From the NCBI RefSeq assembly GCF_006385705.1, contig NZ_VFRQ01000012.1:49238-113237 (forward strand): DNA of 64,000 bases, in the 5' to 3' direction. Below, in pieces: positions 43,047 through 52,527 of this stretch; position 1 is the first letter of the stretch; each line of letters begins with the position of its first letter. The notes beneath the pieces were generated by a model. It had not been told where the DNA came from. It did not search any database and saw only the letters and a program-made list of their open reading frames with translations. The translations under genes were made by a program, and so were the position numbers. The stretch comes from Pontibacter mangrovi (lineage in GTDB: Bacteria > Bacteroidota > Bacteroidia > Cytophagales > Hymenobacteraceae).

Positions 43047-44338
43047 ATAGTTGTTCGTTTCGGTAAGTATGAATTATAGTAAGCTTGTTCGTTGGAAGGG
43101 GTGGGTTCGGGCTCCGGCTCCGGCAGTTCCTCTTCGGCGGTGTGGTATTTGGCTGATGAGAGCAGGAGCATGAGCAGCGGGGCAAACGTCAGGGTACCGA
43201 TAAAGCGGCCGGGCAGCAGCACGATCAGGAACATGAGCAGCAGCGGGTAGTATAGCTTTTTGTCTTCGGGCGGTATGCCGCCGATGCCCGCGACAAAGTA
43301 CCGGAAGAACACCGCCGCAAAAAGCAGCAGCCCCACCACGCCCGTGCTGTAGAGGATCATGTTGATATCGCTGTGGATGGCGCGGTCGTAGCCAAAGTAC
43401 CAGTTGCCGAAGCGCAGCGTGTCAAAAGGCCTGTCGCCGAAGAGCACTTGGGTGGTGCGAGCCCTGTTTTCTAGAAAATCCATCAGGAAAAGAGTTTCCA
43501 GGTAGCGGCCCTCTTCCTCGTAGGTGTCGATGTTCTGTATGCGCTCGCGCTGCTCCAGCTGCGCGTTCAGCCGCTGCTCATACAGTGGGTAACTGAAGAC
43601 CAGCGCCGCGCCCAGTATCACGAGCATCAGTGCCATCCTGAAGAAAAGCTGCCTGTTAAAGAGCGTGTACACCGCCAACGAAACCGCCAGCATGCCCATA
43701 GAGGTGCGCCGGGTCACAATGATGATCAGGCAGATATTGATAAGTATAAACGCCATGTCTACCAGCTTTAGCAGCAGGCTATTCTCCTTGTTGGTGATCA
43801 CATAGTGCACCGCTAGAAAGATGACAATCGGCGCCAGGTACATCCTGGAAGTGATGAGGAAACCCGTAGAGAAATCATCCGAGTAAGACTCCCCGAAGTG
43901 GAAGACGTTGGCGCTGATAACATAGACCGGAATGGCGATGAGCAGAAAACGGTTAAACCTCTCAAAGGCTTTGGCAAAGTCTATCTCTGCGCCAAGCTGC
44001 CTGCCAATGGGTATCATCAGCAGCGTCAGTATAATGGACGTCGTGATTTTGGCCGACAGCACCAGGTCGCCGGGGGTGTAGATCAATAGGATGAGGAGGT
44101 ACACAAAGAGCAGCAGCAGCAGCTGGTCCCGGCTCCGGAGCACGTTGTAGCGGAAAATGTACACCACCGTGAGCGAAAGGGGCACAGCATACCGGATAGC
44201 CGCAAAGACCTTCTCGTCCTTGTAAAACCCGTCGAACATATCAAACAGCGCAAAGAACAGCATCAGCGCAAAGATGAAGTAGCGCTGGTAGAACATAAAG
44301 ACAAGTATCAGTAGAAAGCTAAGTGCAAAAAGTATCAT
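43043..44338 (-). CDS. Wzy-like polysaccharide polymerase / O-antigen ligase family
   Basis: 431 residues with about ten to twelve hydrophobic helices starting MILFALSFLLILVFMFYQRYF and a large loop between about 245 and 330. The loop includes RERIQNIDTYEEEGRYLE and LFGDRPFDTLRFG ... DRAIHSDINMILYSTGVVG; the H/DxN element near its end resembles the periplasmic loop of O-antigen polymerases. The C-terminal ~30 residues are acidic and Pro-rich. It is the only polymerase candidate in the window and is coupled to the GT4 gene. Confidence 0.82.
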   Translation of the reverse strand: MILFALSFLLILVFMFYQRYFIFALMLFFALFDMFDGFYKDEKVFAAIRYAVPLSLTVVYIFRYNVLRSRDQLLLLLFVYLLILLIYTPGDLVLSAKITTSIILTLLMIPIGRQLGAEIDFAKAFERFNRFLLIAIPVYVISANVFHFGESYSDDFSTGFLITSRMYLAPIVIFLAVHYVITNKENSLLLKLVDMAFILINICLIIIVTRRTSMGMLAVSLAVYTLFNRQLFFRMALMLVILGAALVFSYPLYEQRLNAQLEQRERIQNIDTYEEEGRYLETLFLMDFLENRARTTQVLFGDRPFDTLRFGNWYFGYDRAIHSDINMILYSTGVVGLLLFAAVFFRYFVAGIGGIPPEDKKLYYPLLLMFLIVLLPGRFIGTLTFAPLLMLLLSSAKYHTAEEELPEPEPEPTPSNEQAYYNSYLPKRTTI

Positions 44339-44359
44339 AAGCAGGGTATGGCAGGGGCC

Positions 44360-45289
44360 TTATTTATACTTGTAAGAGTAAATGGTGACAAGCCTTTTGT
44401 ACACCAGCAGAAACCTGACGGCAATGCGGGGCAGGCGGTTAAGGTAGTAAAGCTGCTTCAGGCGCTTTTGCAGATTCTTGTCATTGAATTTTCGGGCGAA
44501 CCAGAACTGCTGCTCAATAAGGCGGCTTCTTTTCCGGTGGCCTCCCCAAGCGTGGCGCAGGCCGTTCTCGATGGCTTTGGAGGCTATAAACTGGTTGCGG
44601 TACTGCTCCCCCTCGCTGTACAGGTCGTACCACGACTCCTGGCAATGGTCGGGGGCGGCCACCCGGAAGTGGGTTTGGCTCATGCTCAGGTTATAGGTGG
44701 CCAGTATTTTATTGGAGAAGGCTACCGGGTAGTGGATGGCCGTTTTGCACCACATATAGGAGTCCTCGCCGCTCACCATGCCCACCGGAAACATACCGGC
44801 CTTCTCAAAAGCCTCTTTGCGGATGACGGTGGCCGATGTCCAGGAGATTTTGCTGTTGATAAGTATGGCCTTGAAATAGTCGTCCAGCTTTCCCTCCGGG
44901 ATATTGGGGCGCTCGATCAGCACCTTGTCCTGCTTGATGCACTTGTAGGCGCAGCTATACATGCCGCAGTCCGGGTATTTCTGGATGAGCCTGTTCATCT
45001 CCTCGAGGTAGTTCGGTTCCCAGAGGTCGTCTGCGTCCAGAAAGGCAATGTACTCGTGCTGCGCCCGTTCGATGCCATAGTTGCGCGCATGCGATACCCC
45101 CCCGTTGGGCTTGGACAGCACCCGGATCCGGGGATCGGAAAAGGAGGCGACCACGGAAAGGCTGCTGTCCGTAGAGCCATCGTTTACCACGAGCACCTCA
45201 AAGTGCGGGAACGTCTGGCCGAGCACCGTGCGCAGGGTGGCACCTATGCTTGCTTCCTTGTTATATAAGGGTATGATAATGCTAAACAT
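44360..45289 (-). CDS. Family 2 glycosyltransferase
   Basis: 309 residues. GT-A landmarks: MFSIIIPLYNKEASIGATLR, VLVVNDGSTDSSL, GGVSHARNYG and the metal site FLDADDLWEPNYLEEM near residue 88. GEDSYMWCKTA is the base-bearing ED motif. It transfers a sugar in the repeat unit. Its 5' end overlaps the APH-like gene by 46 bases, indicating tight coupling. Confidence 0.92.
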   Translation of the reverse strand: MFSIIIPLYNKEASIGATLRTVLGQTFPHFEVLVVNDGSTDSSLSVVASFSDPRIRVLSKPNGGVSHARNYGIERAQHEYIAFLDADDLWEPNYLEEMNRLIQKYPDCGMYSCAYKCIKQDKVLIERPNIPEGKLDDYFKAILINSKISWTSATVIRKEAFEKAGMFPVGMVSGEDSYMWCKTAIHYPVAFSNKILATYNLSMSQTHFRVAAPDHCQESWYDLYSEGEQYRNQFIASKAIENGLRHAWGGHRKRSRLIEQQFWFARKFNDKNLQKRLKQLYYLNRLPRIAVRFLLVYKRLVTIYSYKYK

Positions 45290-46065
45290 TGTTGGTCGTT
45301 CTTCTTGATGAGCTTGTCCAGCACCATGTTATATTTCTGTATCTGCATCGCAGGAACCAGGTGGGGCTTCTGCTGTTGCCATACTTCGCCGTAGATGCGG
45401 CTGATGGCATAGGCCAGCCTGAGCAGGTTTACCTTGACATGGAGCAGTTGGGACAGCCTGAGCAGATAGCCGCACTCTCCCTGTATGGCCACAGTCCAGC
45501 TTTGTTTTTGCTGCACGGCCACCTGGTAGTTGTAGTAGTGGATATAGTCGGTGATGAAGCTGCCCTTGCTGTTGTACATGGCCCAATCAATGAGCCTGAT
45601 TTGCTCGTGCAGCAGCACCATGTTGCCGATGTGCAGATCGCCGTGGGCACTGGTGGCCGGCAACTTTGTATCCGATAAAAGCGCGACAGCCTGCATGATC
45701 AGGTGCTTGCGCAGGCCATAACGCTCCAGCTGCTGCAGCCTGCACAGGTCAAAAAAGGAGTTAACGGGCCGCCGGGGGTACGCAAGGCACCGCTGCAGGC
45801 CATCATGCATAAACTGGTTGGCCAGGGCATGGTGCGCTTCCCCCAGGCCTTTGCCCTTGGGCATGCTCAGGCAGAAAGACCGGGGAGAAACTGGCACAAC
45901 GCTGTCGCTCCAGAAGCCGGAGCTCAGCGCGCTTTGGTTCGCCTGCAACTCGGCCTGCCGCGATGTCTCTCCCCAGGGAGAGAACATTTTATACGTTTTC
46001 CCCCCAACGTGCATAATGTAGGTGTAGGATAAGAAAAAGCGAGAAGTTGCTTGTAGTAGTTGCAC
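45244..46065 (-). CDS. APH/choline-kinase-fold phosphotransferase-like protein
   Basis: 273 residues. The kinase core is recognisable from SAHGDLHIGNMVLL (catalytic Asp in HGD, Asn in IGN) and IRLIDWAMYNSKGSFITDYIHY (metal-binding D of the DxD/W-like motif), near residues 140-178. The N-lobe is short and divergent (VGGKTYKMFSP...). Such small kinases in glycan loci phosphorylate sugars or lipid-linked intermediates (compare LPS core heptose kinases), so a sugar kinase role is inferred. It lies two bases after the second flippase and overlaps the GT2 gene. Confidence 0.68.
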   Translation of the reverse strand: MQLLQATSRFFLSYTYIMHVGGKTYKMFSPWGETSRQAELQANQSALSSGFWSDSVVPVSPRSFCLSMPKGKGLGEAHHALANQFMHDGLQRCLAYPRRPVNSFFDLCRLQQLERYGLRKHLIMQAVALLSDTKLPATSAHGDLHIGNMVLLHEQIRLIDWAMYNSKGSFITDYIHYYNYQVAVQQKQSWTVAIQGECGYLLRLSQLLHVKVNLLRLAYAISRIYGEVWQQQKPHLVPAMQIQKYNMVLDKLIKKNDQQCLALSYPYITRKQA

Positions 46066-46066
46066 A

Positions 46067-47506
46067 TTAACGTCGTTTTAGTAAGGTGGTGGCTTGTTTA
46101 AAGTCTTTTAGAAAGAAGCTGGCGTAAGCTGCCGAGCCAGCCGTGCCGGCCAGCAGAAGCGTGTGCAGCTCGGGCAAGCCAAGCAGCGTAGTCAGGTAAA
46201 TGAGCGCCAGCATCACGGCCGAGGCCACAACAGGCTTTCGCAGCTCTCTTAGAATATCCTGGTCGGTGATGTGGATATACTTTTTCATGTAGTGGTGGAA
46301 GAGCAGCCGCGAGGTAGTATAATGCAGGCACACGGCATAGGCTACACCGGTTAAGCCAAAGTACTTTTGTCCAAGGTAGATCAGCGGTACGGCCACCAGC
46401 CCGGTGTTCAGCAGGCTGATGTAAAAACTGACCGCCGGTTTTCCGATGCCCTTCAATACTTCAGCCGGCGTGCCGGAGATGACCACGATCATGGTTGCTA
46501 CCGAAAGGATGCGCAGCGGGGCTGCGGCGGCGGCCCAGGAGTGGCCAAAAAATGTGTTGATGAACTCGTCTGCCAAACCAAGAAAGAACACTGCGATCGG
46601 GAACGTGATAATGGCTGTAAACCGCATCACCGTGAGGTAGTATTTCCTGATCTGCGGCAAATCGTCCTGCATCGTGCTGTAGACCGGGAAGAGCACTTTG
46701 TTCAGGATAGAGTACAGCTGCGCCCGCAGCACTTCGCTGAGCGTAAAGGCCAGGGTATAGGCGCCCAGGGCCGTGGCGCCGGCCAGCTTGCCGATGAGCA
46801 GGTAGTCTACGTTGTTTCGAAAGAAGTATAGAATACCGCTAAGCTGGGAGAAGGTGCTATACCCAGACAGCTCTTTGAGCGTGCGGGCGCTAAAGCGAAA
46901 GTCGGGTCGCCACTTTACTCTTATCCAGAAAGAAAGGAACAAAATACCCGCGCCCACAATGGATTTGGCCACCAGGCTCCACACCCCGAAACCAGTCAGG
47001 GCCATGGCCACCGCAACAATGGAGCTTACCACCGTGCCAGTGTAGGTAGTCTGCACCAGCGCCTTAAAATTCAGCTCTTTTGTAAGTATGACGCGCGGCA
47101 CAATGGTCAGGATGTTGAAGAACAGGTAGAGGCTTAGCGCGTTGAGCACGGGCACCAGCTGCGGCTCGTTGTAAAAGGCCGCGCCTGCCGGCGATACAAA
47201 AAGAAAGAAGGCCAACACAAAGGCACTGGCCAGGCTAAACAGGAACCAGAAAGCACTGGAGTAGCGCAGCTGTGTCTGTTCGTCCTCCTTCCGCTGCACC
47301 AGCGCGTTAAACAGCCCCATGTCAGACACTACCTCCAGAAAGCTGGTGATGATCATGGCCATGCCTACCAGGCCGAAGGCTTCGGGCAGCAGCAGCCGGG
47401 CAAGCAGCAGCTTCACGCCAAAGTCGGTGCCGCGGGTAGCCAGCACGCTCAGCGTGTTCCACTTTAACCCGGATAGGACTTTTGTTTTGATACTGGCAAC
47501 GGCCAT
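46067..47506 (-). CDS. Polysaccharide flippase of the MOP superfamily (WzxC-like), copy B
   Basis: 479 residues, about 12-14 membrane helices. The N-terminus IKTKVLSGLKWNTLSVLATRGTDFGVKLLLARLLLPEAFGL is characteristic of the WzxC/lipopolysaccharide exporter branch (LARLLLPEAFGLVGMA). It is distinct from copy A at 34011-35546, so the locus may export two products or a main polymer plus a decorated side unit. It is 6 bases after the P-loop kinase gene. Confidence 0.92.
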   Translation of the reverse strand: MAVASIKTKVLSGLKWNTLSVLATRGTDFGVKLLLARLLLPEAFGLVGMAMIITSFLEVVSDMGLFNALVQRKEDEQTQLRYSSAFWFLFSLASAFVLAFFLFVSPAGAAFYNEPQLVPVLNALSLYLFFNILTIVPRVILTKELNFKALVQTTYTGTVVSSIVAVAMALTGFGVWSLVAKSIVGAGILFLSFWIRVKWRPDFRFSARTLKELSGYSTFSQLSGILYFFRNNVDYLLIGKLAGATALGAYTLAFTLSEVLRAQLYSILNKVLFPVYSTMQDDLPQIRKYYLTVMRFTAIITFPIAVFFLGLADEFINTFFGHSWAAAAAPLRILSVATMIVVISGTPAEVLKGIGKPAVSFYISLLNTGLVAVPLIYLGQKYFGLTGVAYAVCLHYTTSRLLFHHYMKKYIHITDQDILRELRKPVVASAVMLALIYLTTLLGLPELHTLLLAGTAGSAAYASFFLKDFKQATTLLKRR

Positions 47507-47512
47507 GGCTGT

Positions 47513-48778
47513 TTAGTTATAGCTTATGCTAAGCAGGTTGTGGTGTAGTTTTGGGTTTTTGTAGATCTCGGCCAGGATCTTGTCTCTCGCTTCGTCTACA
47601 GATATGCTGGTGGTGTCGATGCTGATATACTTGCCTCCGGACACGCGCTCGGCTACCTGGCGGAACTTTAACAGGTCGGCTTGGCTGCGCTCCAGGGTAA
47701 GCTCCTGCGGCTTTCGTTGCACCAGCACCTCGGGGGAGGCATGCAGAAAAAACACCAGGTCGGGCTTTGGAAGTATAGCCCGATACAAAAGGCGGCTCAA
47801 AGGCTTTTTCTCCACGAAAACCGTTCCCGGAAACCGGTCGATCAGCACAACATGAAACCGCGACCTGGATTTAACCGGCGCAATCCGTAGCAGGAACTCG
47901 GAGGGCAGCAGCACCAGGTGCTTCACCAGATTAAACGCCTTGTTCAGAAGGCCGGTGCCCGCCCGGTAATGGAAGAGCTTTTTGGTAATGGGGGTGGTCC
48001 AGCCGTTTTCGCCCATGCCCAGGTACAGGCACTTTGCCTTAAAGTTGATTTTCTCCTCTACCGCCTTTATCAAGGTCGTTTTCCCGGCGCCGTCTGTACC
48101 CAGGAAAAGTATTTTCAGCCCATAGCCATACTTGGGCAGCTTGTTTCGGCGCACCATCTGCCGATGGTGGCGCACAAAGTAAGGGGCTATGATCTGCTGT
48201 AGCTTTTCTGTACTGCTCGGAGAGCCATACGCTAGCCATTGTTCCAACGCTTCCTGTAAATTGCTTCCCGGGCCGGCGAGCTCGTGCCGGTACTGATGGA
48301 GGTATTGGCGCAGGTACGCCTGGTGTTTTGGCTCCAGTTTTCCTCTCTCTTTATAAGCCAGGTGCGCGGCGTAAAGCAGCATAGCATCTAATCCTGCCGG
48401 CCGGTACACACCGGCACTATTTAGCACGGCCCGCTCCAAGGCCTCCCGCTCCAAGGTATAGGTATAGCATGTGTCCGGGCCGGAGGCGAAGGACAGGCTA
48501 TACTTGACATCCAGGTATACTTGCAGGTCCGGTGAGTAGTAAAAGTGGTGGTTGCGGTGATAGGTTGCTTCCTTTCTTTTATACCACCCAAAGTCTTTAA
48601 GCAAGGCCTCAAACTGTGCTTTGGAGTTATCCTGCACGAACAGGTCTATATCACCGGCAGCAAAATCTGCCTCAAAGTCGGTTAAGAGAAAATACCGGAC
48701 TTTATACTTGTGCAAGTAGGACAACAGCGTTTGCAAGCACGCATTCATACTTGTAACCGGGTGAGGCTTTGTCATCAT
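47513..48778 (-). CDS. Two-domain protein: nucleotidyltransferase-like N-terminus, thymidylate-kinase-like C-terminus
   Basis: 421 residues from the ATG at 48778; the earlier ATG at 48838 would overlap the hydrolase gene. Residues ~1-160 resemble nucleotidyltransferase-fold proteins (YFLLTDFEADFAAGDIDLFV, with the D-x-D pair as possible metal ligands). Residues ~215-400 are a P-loop kinase (ILFLGTDGAGKTTLIKAVEE; VVLIDRFPGT; DLVFFLHASPEVLVQRK) of the thymidylate-kinase type. The fusion appears in Bacteroidota glycan loci, but no reaction is established. A sugar or lipid phosphate kinase is a possible role. Confidence 0.72.
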   Translation of the reverse strand: MMTKPHPVTSMNACLQTLLSYLHKYKVRYFLLTDFEADFAAGDIDLFVQDNSKAQFEALLKDFGWYKRKEATYHRNHHFYYSPDLQVYLDVKYSLSFASGPDTCYTYTLEREALERAVLNSAGVYRPAGLDAMLLYAAHLAYKERGKLEPKHQAYLRQYLHQYRHELAGPGSNLQEALEQWLAYGSPSSTEKLQQIIAPYFVRHHRQMVRRNKLPKYGYGLKILFLGTDGAGKTTLIKAVEEKINFKAKCLYLGMGENGWTTPITKKLFHYRAGTGLLNKAFNLVKHLVLLPSEFLLRIAPVKSRSRFHVVLIDRFPGTVFVEKKPLSRLLYRAILPKPDLVFFLHASPEVLVQRKPQELTLERSQADLLKFRQVAERVSGGKYISIDTTSISVDEARDKILAEIYKNPKLHHNLLSISYN

Positions 48779-48788
48779 AGTAGGAGGC

Positions 48789-49493
48789 TTAACGGTGGGT
48801 ATCCATAAGGCACGCTTGCAGCAGGCGGTGCAACTCACCGCTGGCGCGCACCTGTTTTACAATATTGTGGCCGCCACTTTCTATCGGAATAAGCGACACG
48901 TTGGCCAAACCCTGTAGCCGCTCGGCATGGCATCTGTCCAGCCTGTGTTTTGGGCTATAGAAAACCATCACATCCGTAGTATAGCTTCTTTTACTGAGCG
49001 CTTTTTTTAAGTCGAAGAACTGTGGCTGGCACTGCGGGCTTTGGTAAATGCCGGCAATCTGCTTTCTCCACCTGAAATCCAGGTGCTGTAGCCGCTGCCA
49101 CCTGCCTATAAAAGTCTGGGGCGCAAAGCTGATGACCTTGTCCACGTTTAAGAGGGTGCCCAGCAGGATGGCGGCATACCCGCCCATCGAGTTGCCGATA
49201 AAACATACTTTCTGATAGTGATGCGCCTTTATGGTTTCCCCCAGAAGCCCGAGGAGTTGGCTTAGGTCTGATGTTTCCTGGTCCAGGCCCCTGTGGTACC
49301 ATGCCTGCTGGAAGTCCCTGATGAACAGTTTATCGCAGGAAAGTGAGCTAAGGGAGTTGAAGAACTCAAAAACCGGCAACCCTAAGCCCTGATTAATGCC
49401 CCCAAAGGTTACCAGCAGCGTCTCCCGGCCTTCCATGTCTTTTAAAACAGGGCTTCGCGCATCTTTAATCGAGGACTGTGTCATTGTCGCCAT
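48789..49493 (-). CDS. Alpha/beta hydrolase-like protein of the polysaccharide cluster
   Basis: 234 residues with no signal peptide. The nucleophile elbow is FIGNSMGGYAA (Ser102), the late DVMVFYSPKHRLD strand could carry the acid, and IESGGHNIVKQ near residue 212 supplies the His. The catalytic triad therefore looks complete. It may be a cytoplasmic esterase, acyltransferase or thioesterase acting on acylated precursors, which fits the nearby CelD-like proteins. It lies 51 bases after the antiterminator gene and 10 bases before the kinase gene. Confidence 0.72.
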   Translation of the reverse strand: MATMTQSSIKDARSPVLKDMEGRETLLVTFGGINQGLGLPVFEFFNSLSSLSCDKLFIRDFQQAWYHRGLDQETSDLSQLLGLLGETIKAHHYQKVCFIGNSMGGYAAILLGTLLNVDKVISFAPQTFIGRWQRLQHLDFRWRKQIAGIYQSPQCQPQFFDLKKALSKRSYTTDVMVFYSPKHRLDRCHAERLQGLANVSLIPIESGGHNIVKQVRASGELHRLLQACLMDTHR

Positions 49494-49544
49494 GGCAGCG
49501 TAGGGTAAGGAGTAAAAAAAGCTAAGTTTACGTTGGTGCGGTCG

Positions 49545-50048
49545 TCAGTTGTTAATTACCTCCACATGCGTTTTTTCCAGTTCTGCATACAGGATATAGC
49601 CCAGCGTGGGCAGCGCCACCACAGCCGATTGGTTTTTAACGGCCACCACGGTTCCCGTCTGGTTCATCAAGGGTCCCGAGGTAATGTTTATCTGGTCATG
49701 CACCTTCACCCTGGCGCGCTCCAGCTTCACGTTGGTGTGATCTTTCAAGAACCTCCTGATAGCTTCGATTTCCTCATCCCTGATTACGGCCGGTTTCCCA
49801 AGCCACATGACAAGGTTGAGAATGCCGTTCACTTGCCGGAGTTGGGTGTGCTGCTTTTCCGTTACATGCACAAACACATAGGACGTGAAGAGAGGCTCCT
49901 GTACTATCTTTTTTCTGTCGCTCCACTGGCGGGTAACTTTGTTCAGGGGGCAGTAGTTCTCCAGCTGCTGCTGGCTAAGCGCCTGTGCCACCTTTTTCTC
50001 CCATCGGGGTTTTGTATAAACTGCATACCACTTTGCTTCCATCTCCAT
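49545..50048 (-). CDS. UpxY/RfaH-like transcription antiterminator (NusG paralogue)
   Basis: 167 residues: NusG-type N-terminal domain (KWYAVYTKPRWEKKVAQAL ... PLFTSYVFVHV) and a KOW-like C-terminal domain (HDQINITSGPLMNQTGTVVAVKNQ). Specialised NusG paralogues of this type let RNA polymerase read through long surface-polysaccharide operons in Bacteroides and relatives. Here it is third in the run, after wza- and wzc-like genes, rather than first. A start at the second Met (50042) is equally possible. Confidence 0.92.
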   Translation of the reverse strand: MEMEAKWYAVYTKPRWEKKVAQALSQQQLENYCPLNKVTRQWSDRKKIVQEPLFTSYVFVHVTEKQHTQLRQVNGILNLVMWLGKPAVIRDEEIEAIRRFLKDHTNVKLERARVKVHDQINITSGPLMNQTGTVVAVKNQSAVVALPTLGYILYAELEKTHVEVINN

Positions 50049-50189
50049 ATCTCTTTTTAGGGTTTATTTCAGTTTAAGCTAAGGCTTCGCCTACCTCAGT
50101 CACAGGCAGTGGCCGGGAGTTATTTTCTAAGGCAATAGGATATATAACCTTAACTATGCTATACAATAGGTGCAGGCCTGTAGCGGCTG

Positions 50190-52514
50190 CTACTTGGTAG
50201 CAAGCCGTTTGGCCCTGTAGGTTTTGTCGGTATACTTGTTTTCATAGCCGTAGCCGTAGCCGTAGCCAAACTGGCCCTTCACAAAGCCTCTTGGCTTCAC
50301 ACCGTTAAATACGATGGCTACATTCTGGAGCGTGCTCAGCTTGTTGCTTTGGGCAAGGCGCTGCACCAGGCTCTTGGGCGTGTAGGCGTGTCGTATGACG
50401 AGCAATGTTATATCGCAGTACTCCGACAGCAGGTAAGCGTCCGAAACCAGGTCTATAGGGGGCGTGTCGATCACCACGTAGTCGAACATCTCGCCCAGGT
50501 ATTCAAACAGCTTTTCCATTTTATCGCTCATCAGGAGGAGTTCTGTATGGTCTCCGATGGCAATGCCCGCCGGAACAAAGCTTAGGCTTTCCGTGTCTGT
50601 CGGCCTGATGATAGCCCCAGGTGCCAAGTCTCCGGAGAGGTACTCGATGATGCCTTCTTCCTCTGTGCGCTCAAACATAACCGAGGCGTTGGGGTTGCGC
50701 AGGTCAAAGTCGACCATCACCACCTTTTTGCCGGACGAGGCCAGGCTGAGCGCCAAGTTAGAGCTGACAAAGCTTTTTCCCTCCCCAGGTATGCTGGAGG
50801 TAACCACTATTTTGCGCCGGGTAAAGGTGCGGCCATACAAGCCCATGGTCACGCGGAGCTGCCGGAACTGCTCTATTTGCGCTACCTCGGCGGGCTCCTT
50901 CAAAGGGTTATCTCCCTGAAACTTCACGCTGGACAGTTCTGCCACGATAGGCGCATTCAGGCATTCCTCAATCTCGGACCGGAACAAAAGCTTGTTGTGC
51001 AGCATCTCTTTGCTGGTGACCAGGGCAATGCCTGCCCCAAAAGCCAGCACAATCGCCGAAATATAGATGTACAGCGGCTTTGGGCTGATCGGGTCTCGGG
51101 AGGAGTTGGCCATATCCACTATCCTGATCTCCTCTGCCGAAGGGGCATAGGAGAGCATGGTTTCCTCGCGTTTCTGCAGCAGGAAACTGTAGGTGTTGTT
51201 TTTAATGGTCTGCTCGCGGCTGATGTCCAGCAGCTCCCGCTCTTTCTCCGGAATGCTTTGCAGCACGTTGCTGTACATGCTGTTGGTGGAGTTAAGCTTA
51301 GACCGGCTGGCCAGCAGGTTGTCGCGCTGGTTGCGGATGTTCTCTAAAATGCCGGGGCGTATACTTTCGATCTCCTCCCGCAGCGAGAGCAGCAGCGGGT
51401 TGTTCTCGGCGGTTGTCTTGCGGAGCTGCTGGTACTGGATCTCAGCGTCATACAGCTTCTGCAGCAGCTGCGAGAGCACCGGGTCGTTCACACCGAGCGT
51501 GGCAGGCACAATGCCGGCAGTGTTGTTTTTGGCTTTTACATAGCTTTCCACATTGTCCAGCACGGCCAGTTGCAGGTTAATCTCGCCCAGCCTTCTGTCG
51601 TTCTCGCCCACGTTCTGCAAAAACATGCGTCCCTGCTCGTTCAGGTTCACGGCCCCTTTGGTGGACCTGAACTCTACGATCTTCTCCTCCAGGCCCTGGA
51701 GCTCCTTTTCCAGTAGCTGGATGCGGCTTTCCACAAATGCCAGGGTCTGGGCCACCGCCTGGTTCCGCTCGTTCAGGGCGGCCTGCTGGTAAGCCTTTAT
51801 CAGGGAGTTCAGAATATCTTCCCCGCGCTCCGGGGTCTGGTCCTCTATATAAAGGTTCACCACACTGGAGAGTTTGCCGGGCGTTTCTATCTGGATGCTG
51901 CTAGCCAGCTGCCGGGCAGCCTTCCGGGGGTCTTTTATGGAGAAGAACAGGCGGCCCGTGGCGGCCCAGCTAAATTGCGGGTTCTCGATAAACTGCAGTT
52001 CGCCGTAAGGGGTCTTTGCCCAGGTGTTGAGGTTGTAGGGCTTGTTATCAATTATGACCTGCTTTTTAGCCTCGTCATAAGTAAAGTATACCGCCGGCTG
52101 CTCCTGTACTTTATCGAAGGACTTGAGGATAACTTTGATGGGGGATGAAGTATAAGCCGAAACGGTCCGGAACCTGCTTTCCTCAAAGATGGGCGCATAC
52201 AGGTGCAGCTCACGCACCACCTGGCTCATCAGGGCATACGAGCGCAGCACGTTCAGTTCGTTTTCTACGGTCTTGTTTGCGTTAAAAGCGTCTATGGACT
52301 CTTCTATTTTAGAGGCGTTCACGCCTTTTTTCTCGTCCTTTACAATAAGAGAAGCTGACGTAGAATAGGTAGGCGTGGCCACGTAATGCAGGTAAGCCCA
52401 GGCACCGGCCAAGCATACTCCTATCAGCACCACAAACAAGGGCCAGAAAGGAAGAAACCTGAACACGATGGCTCCGAACAGGTTATCTTCTTTTGTAGAC
52501 TTATTCTTATCCAT
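50190..52514 (-). CDS. Wzc-type polysaccharide co-polymerase / BY-kinase
   Basis: 774 residues. The N-terminal Wzz domain is flanked by membrane helices (~23-47 and ~490-510), with a long periplasmic coiled-coil region between (about 220-450). The C-terminal tyrosine autokinase has Walker A SSIPGEGKS (~583), Walker A' VVMVDFDLRNPN and YVVIDTPPID, and ends in a Tyr cluster (FGYGYGYGYENKYTDKTY) that is autophosphorylated. It controls chain length and export with the Wza-like protein encoded just upstream. The repeated GTAGCC codons at 50250-50270 simply encode the Gly-Tyr tail. Confidence 0.94.
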   Translation of the reverse strand: MDKNKSTKEDNLFGAIVFRFLPFWPLFVVLIGVCLAGAWAYLHYVATPTYSTSASLIVKDEKKGVNASKIEESIDAFNANKTVENELNVLRSYALMSQVVRELHLYAPIFEESRFRTVSAYTSSPIKVILKSFDKVQEQPAVYFTYDEAKKQVIIDNKPYNLNTWAKTPYGELQFIENPQFSWAATGRLFFSIKDPRKAARQLASSIQIETPGKLSSVVNLYIEDQTPERGEDILNSLIKAYQQAALNERNQAVAQTLAFVESRIQLLEKELQGLEEKIVEFRSTKGAVNLNEQGRMFLQNVGENDRRLGEINLQLAVLDNVESYVKAKNNTAGIVPATLGVNDPVLSQLLQKLYDAEIQYQQLRKTTAENNPLLLSLREEIESIRPGILENIRNQRDNLLASRSKLNSTNSMYSNVLQSIPEKERELLDISREQTIKNNTYSFLLQKREETMLSYAPSAEEIRIVDMANSSRDPISPKPLYIYISAIVLAFGAGIALVTSKEMLHNKLLFRSEIEECLNAPIVAELSSVKFQGDNPLKEPAEVAQIEQFRQLRVTMGLYGRTFTRRKIVVTSSIPGEGKSFVSSNLALSLASSGKKVVMVDFDLRNPNASVMFERTEEEGIIEYLSGDLAPGAIIRPTDTESLSFVPAGIAIGDHTELLLMSDKMEKLFEYLGEMFDYVVIDTPPIDLVSDAYLLSEYCDITLLVIRHAYTPKSLVQRLAQSNKLSTLQNVAIVFNGVKPRGFVKGQFGYGYGYGYENKYTDKTYRAKRLATK

Positions 52515-52527
52515 AGCTCTAATCCTG

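Noticed and set aside
48789..49493. Possible lipase or PHB depolymerase call for the hydrolase in the polysaccharide locus
   Set aside because: It has no signal peptide and no family-specific motifs beyond the nucleophile elbow; only a general hydrolase call is supported.
50247..50275. Tandem GTAGCC repeat suggesting a phase-variable microsatellite
   Set aside because: It encodes the Gly-Tyr tail of the tyrosine kinase in hexamer steps, so changes in copy number would not shift the frame.
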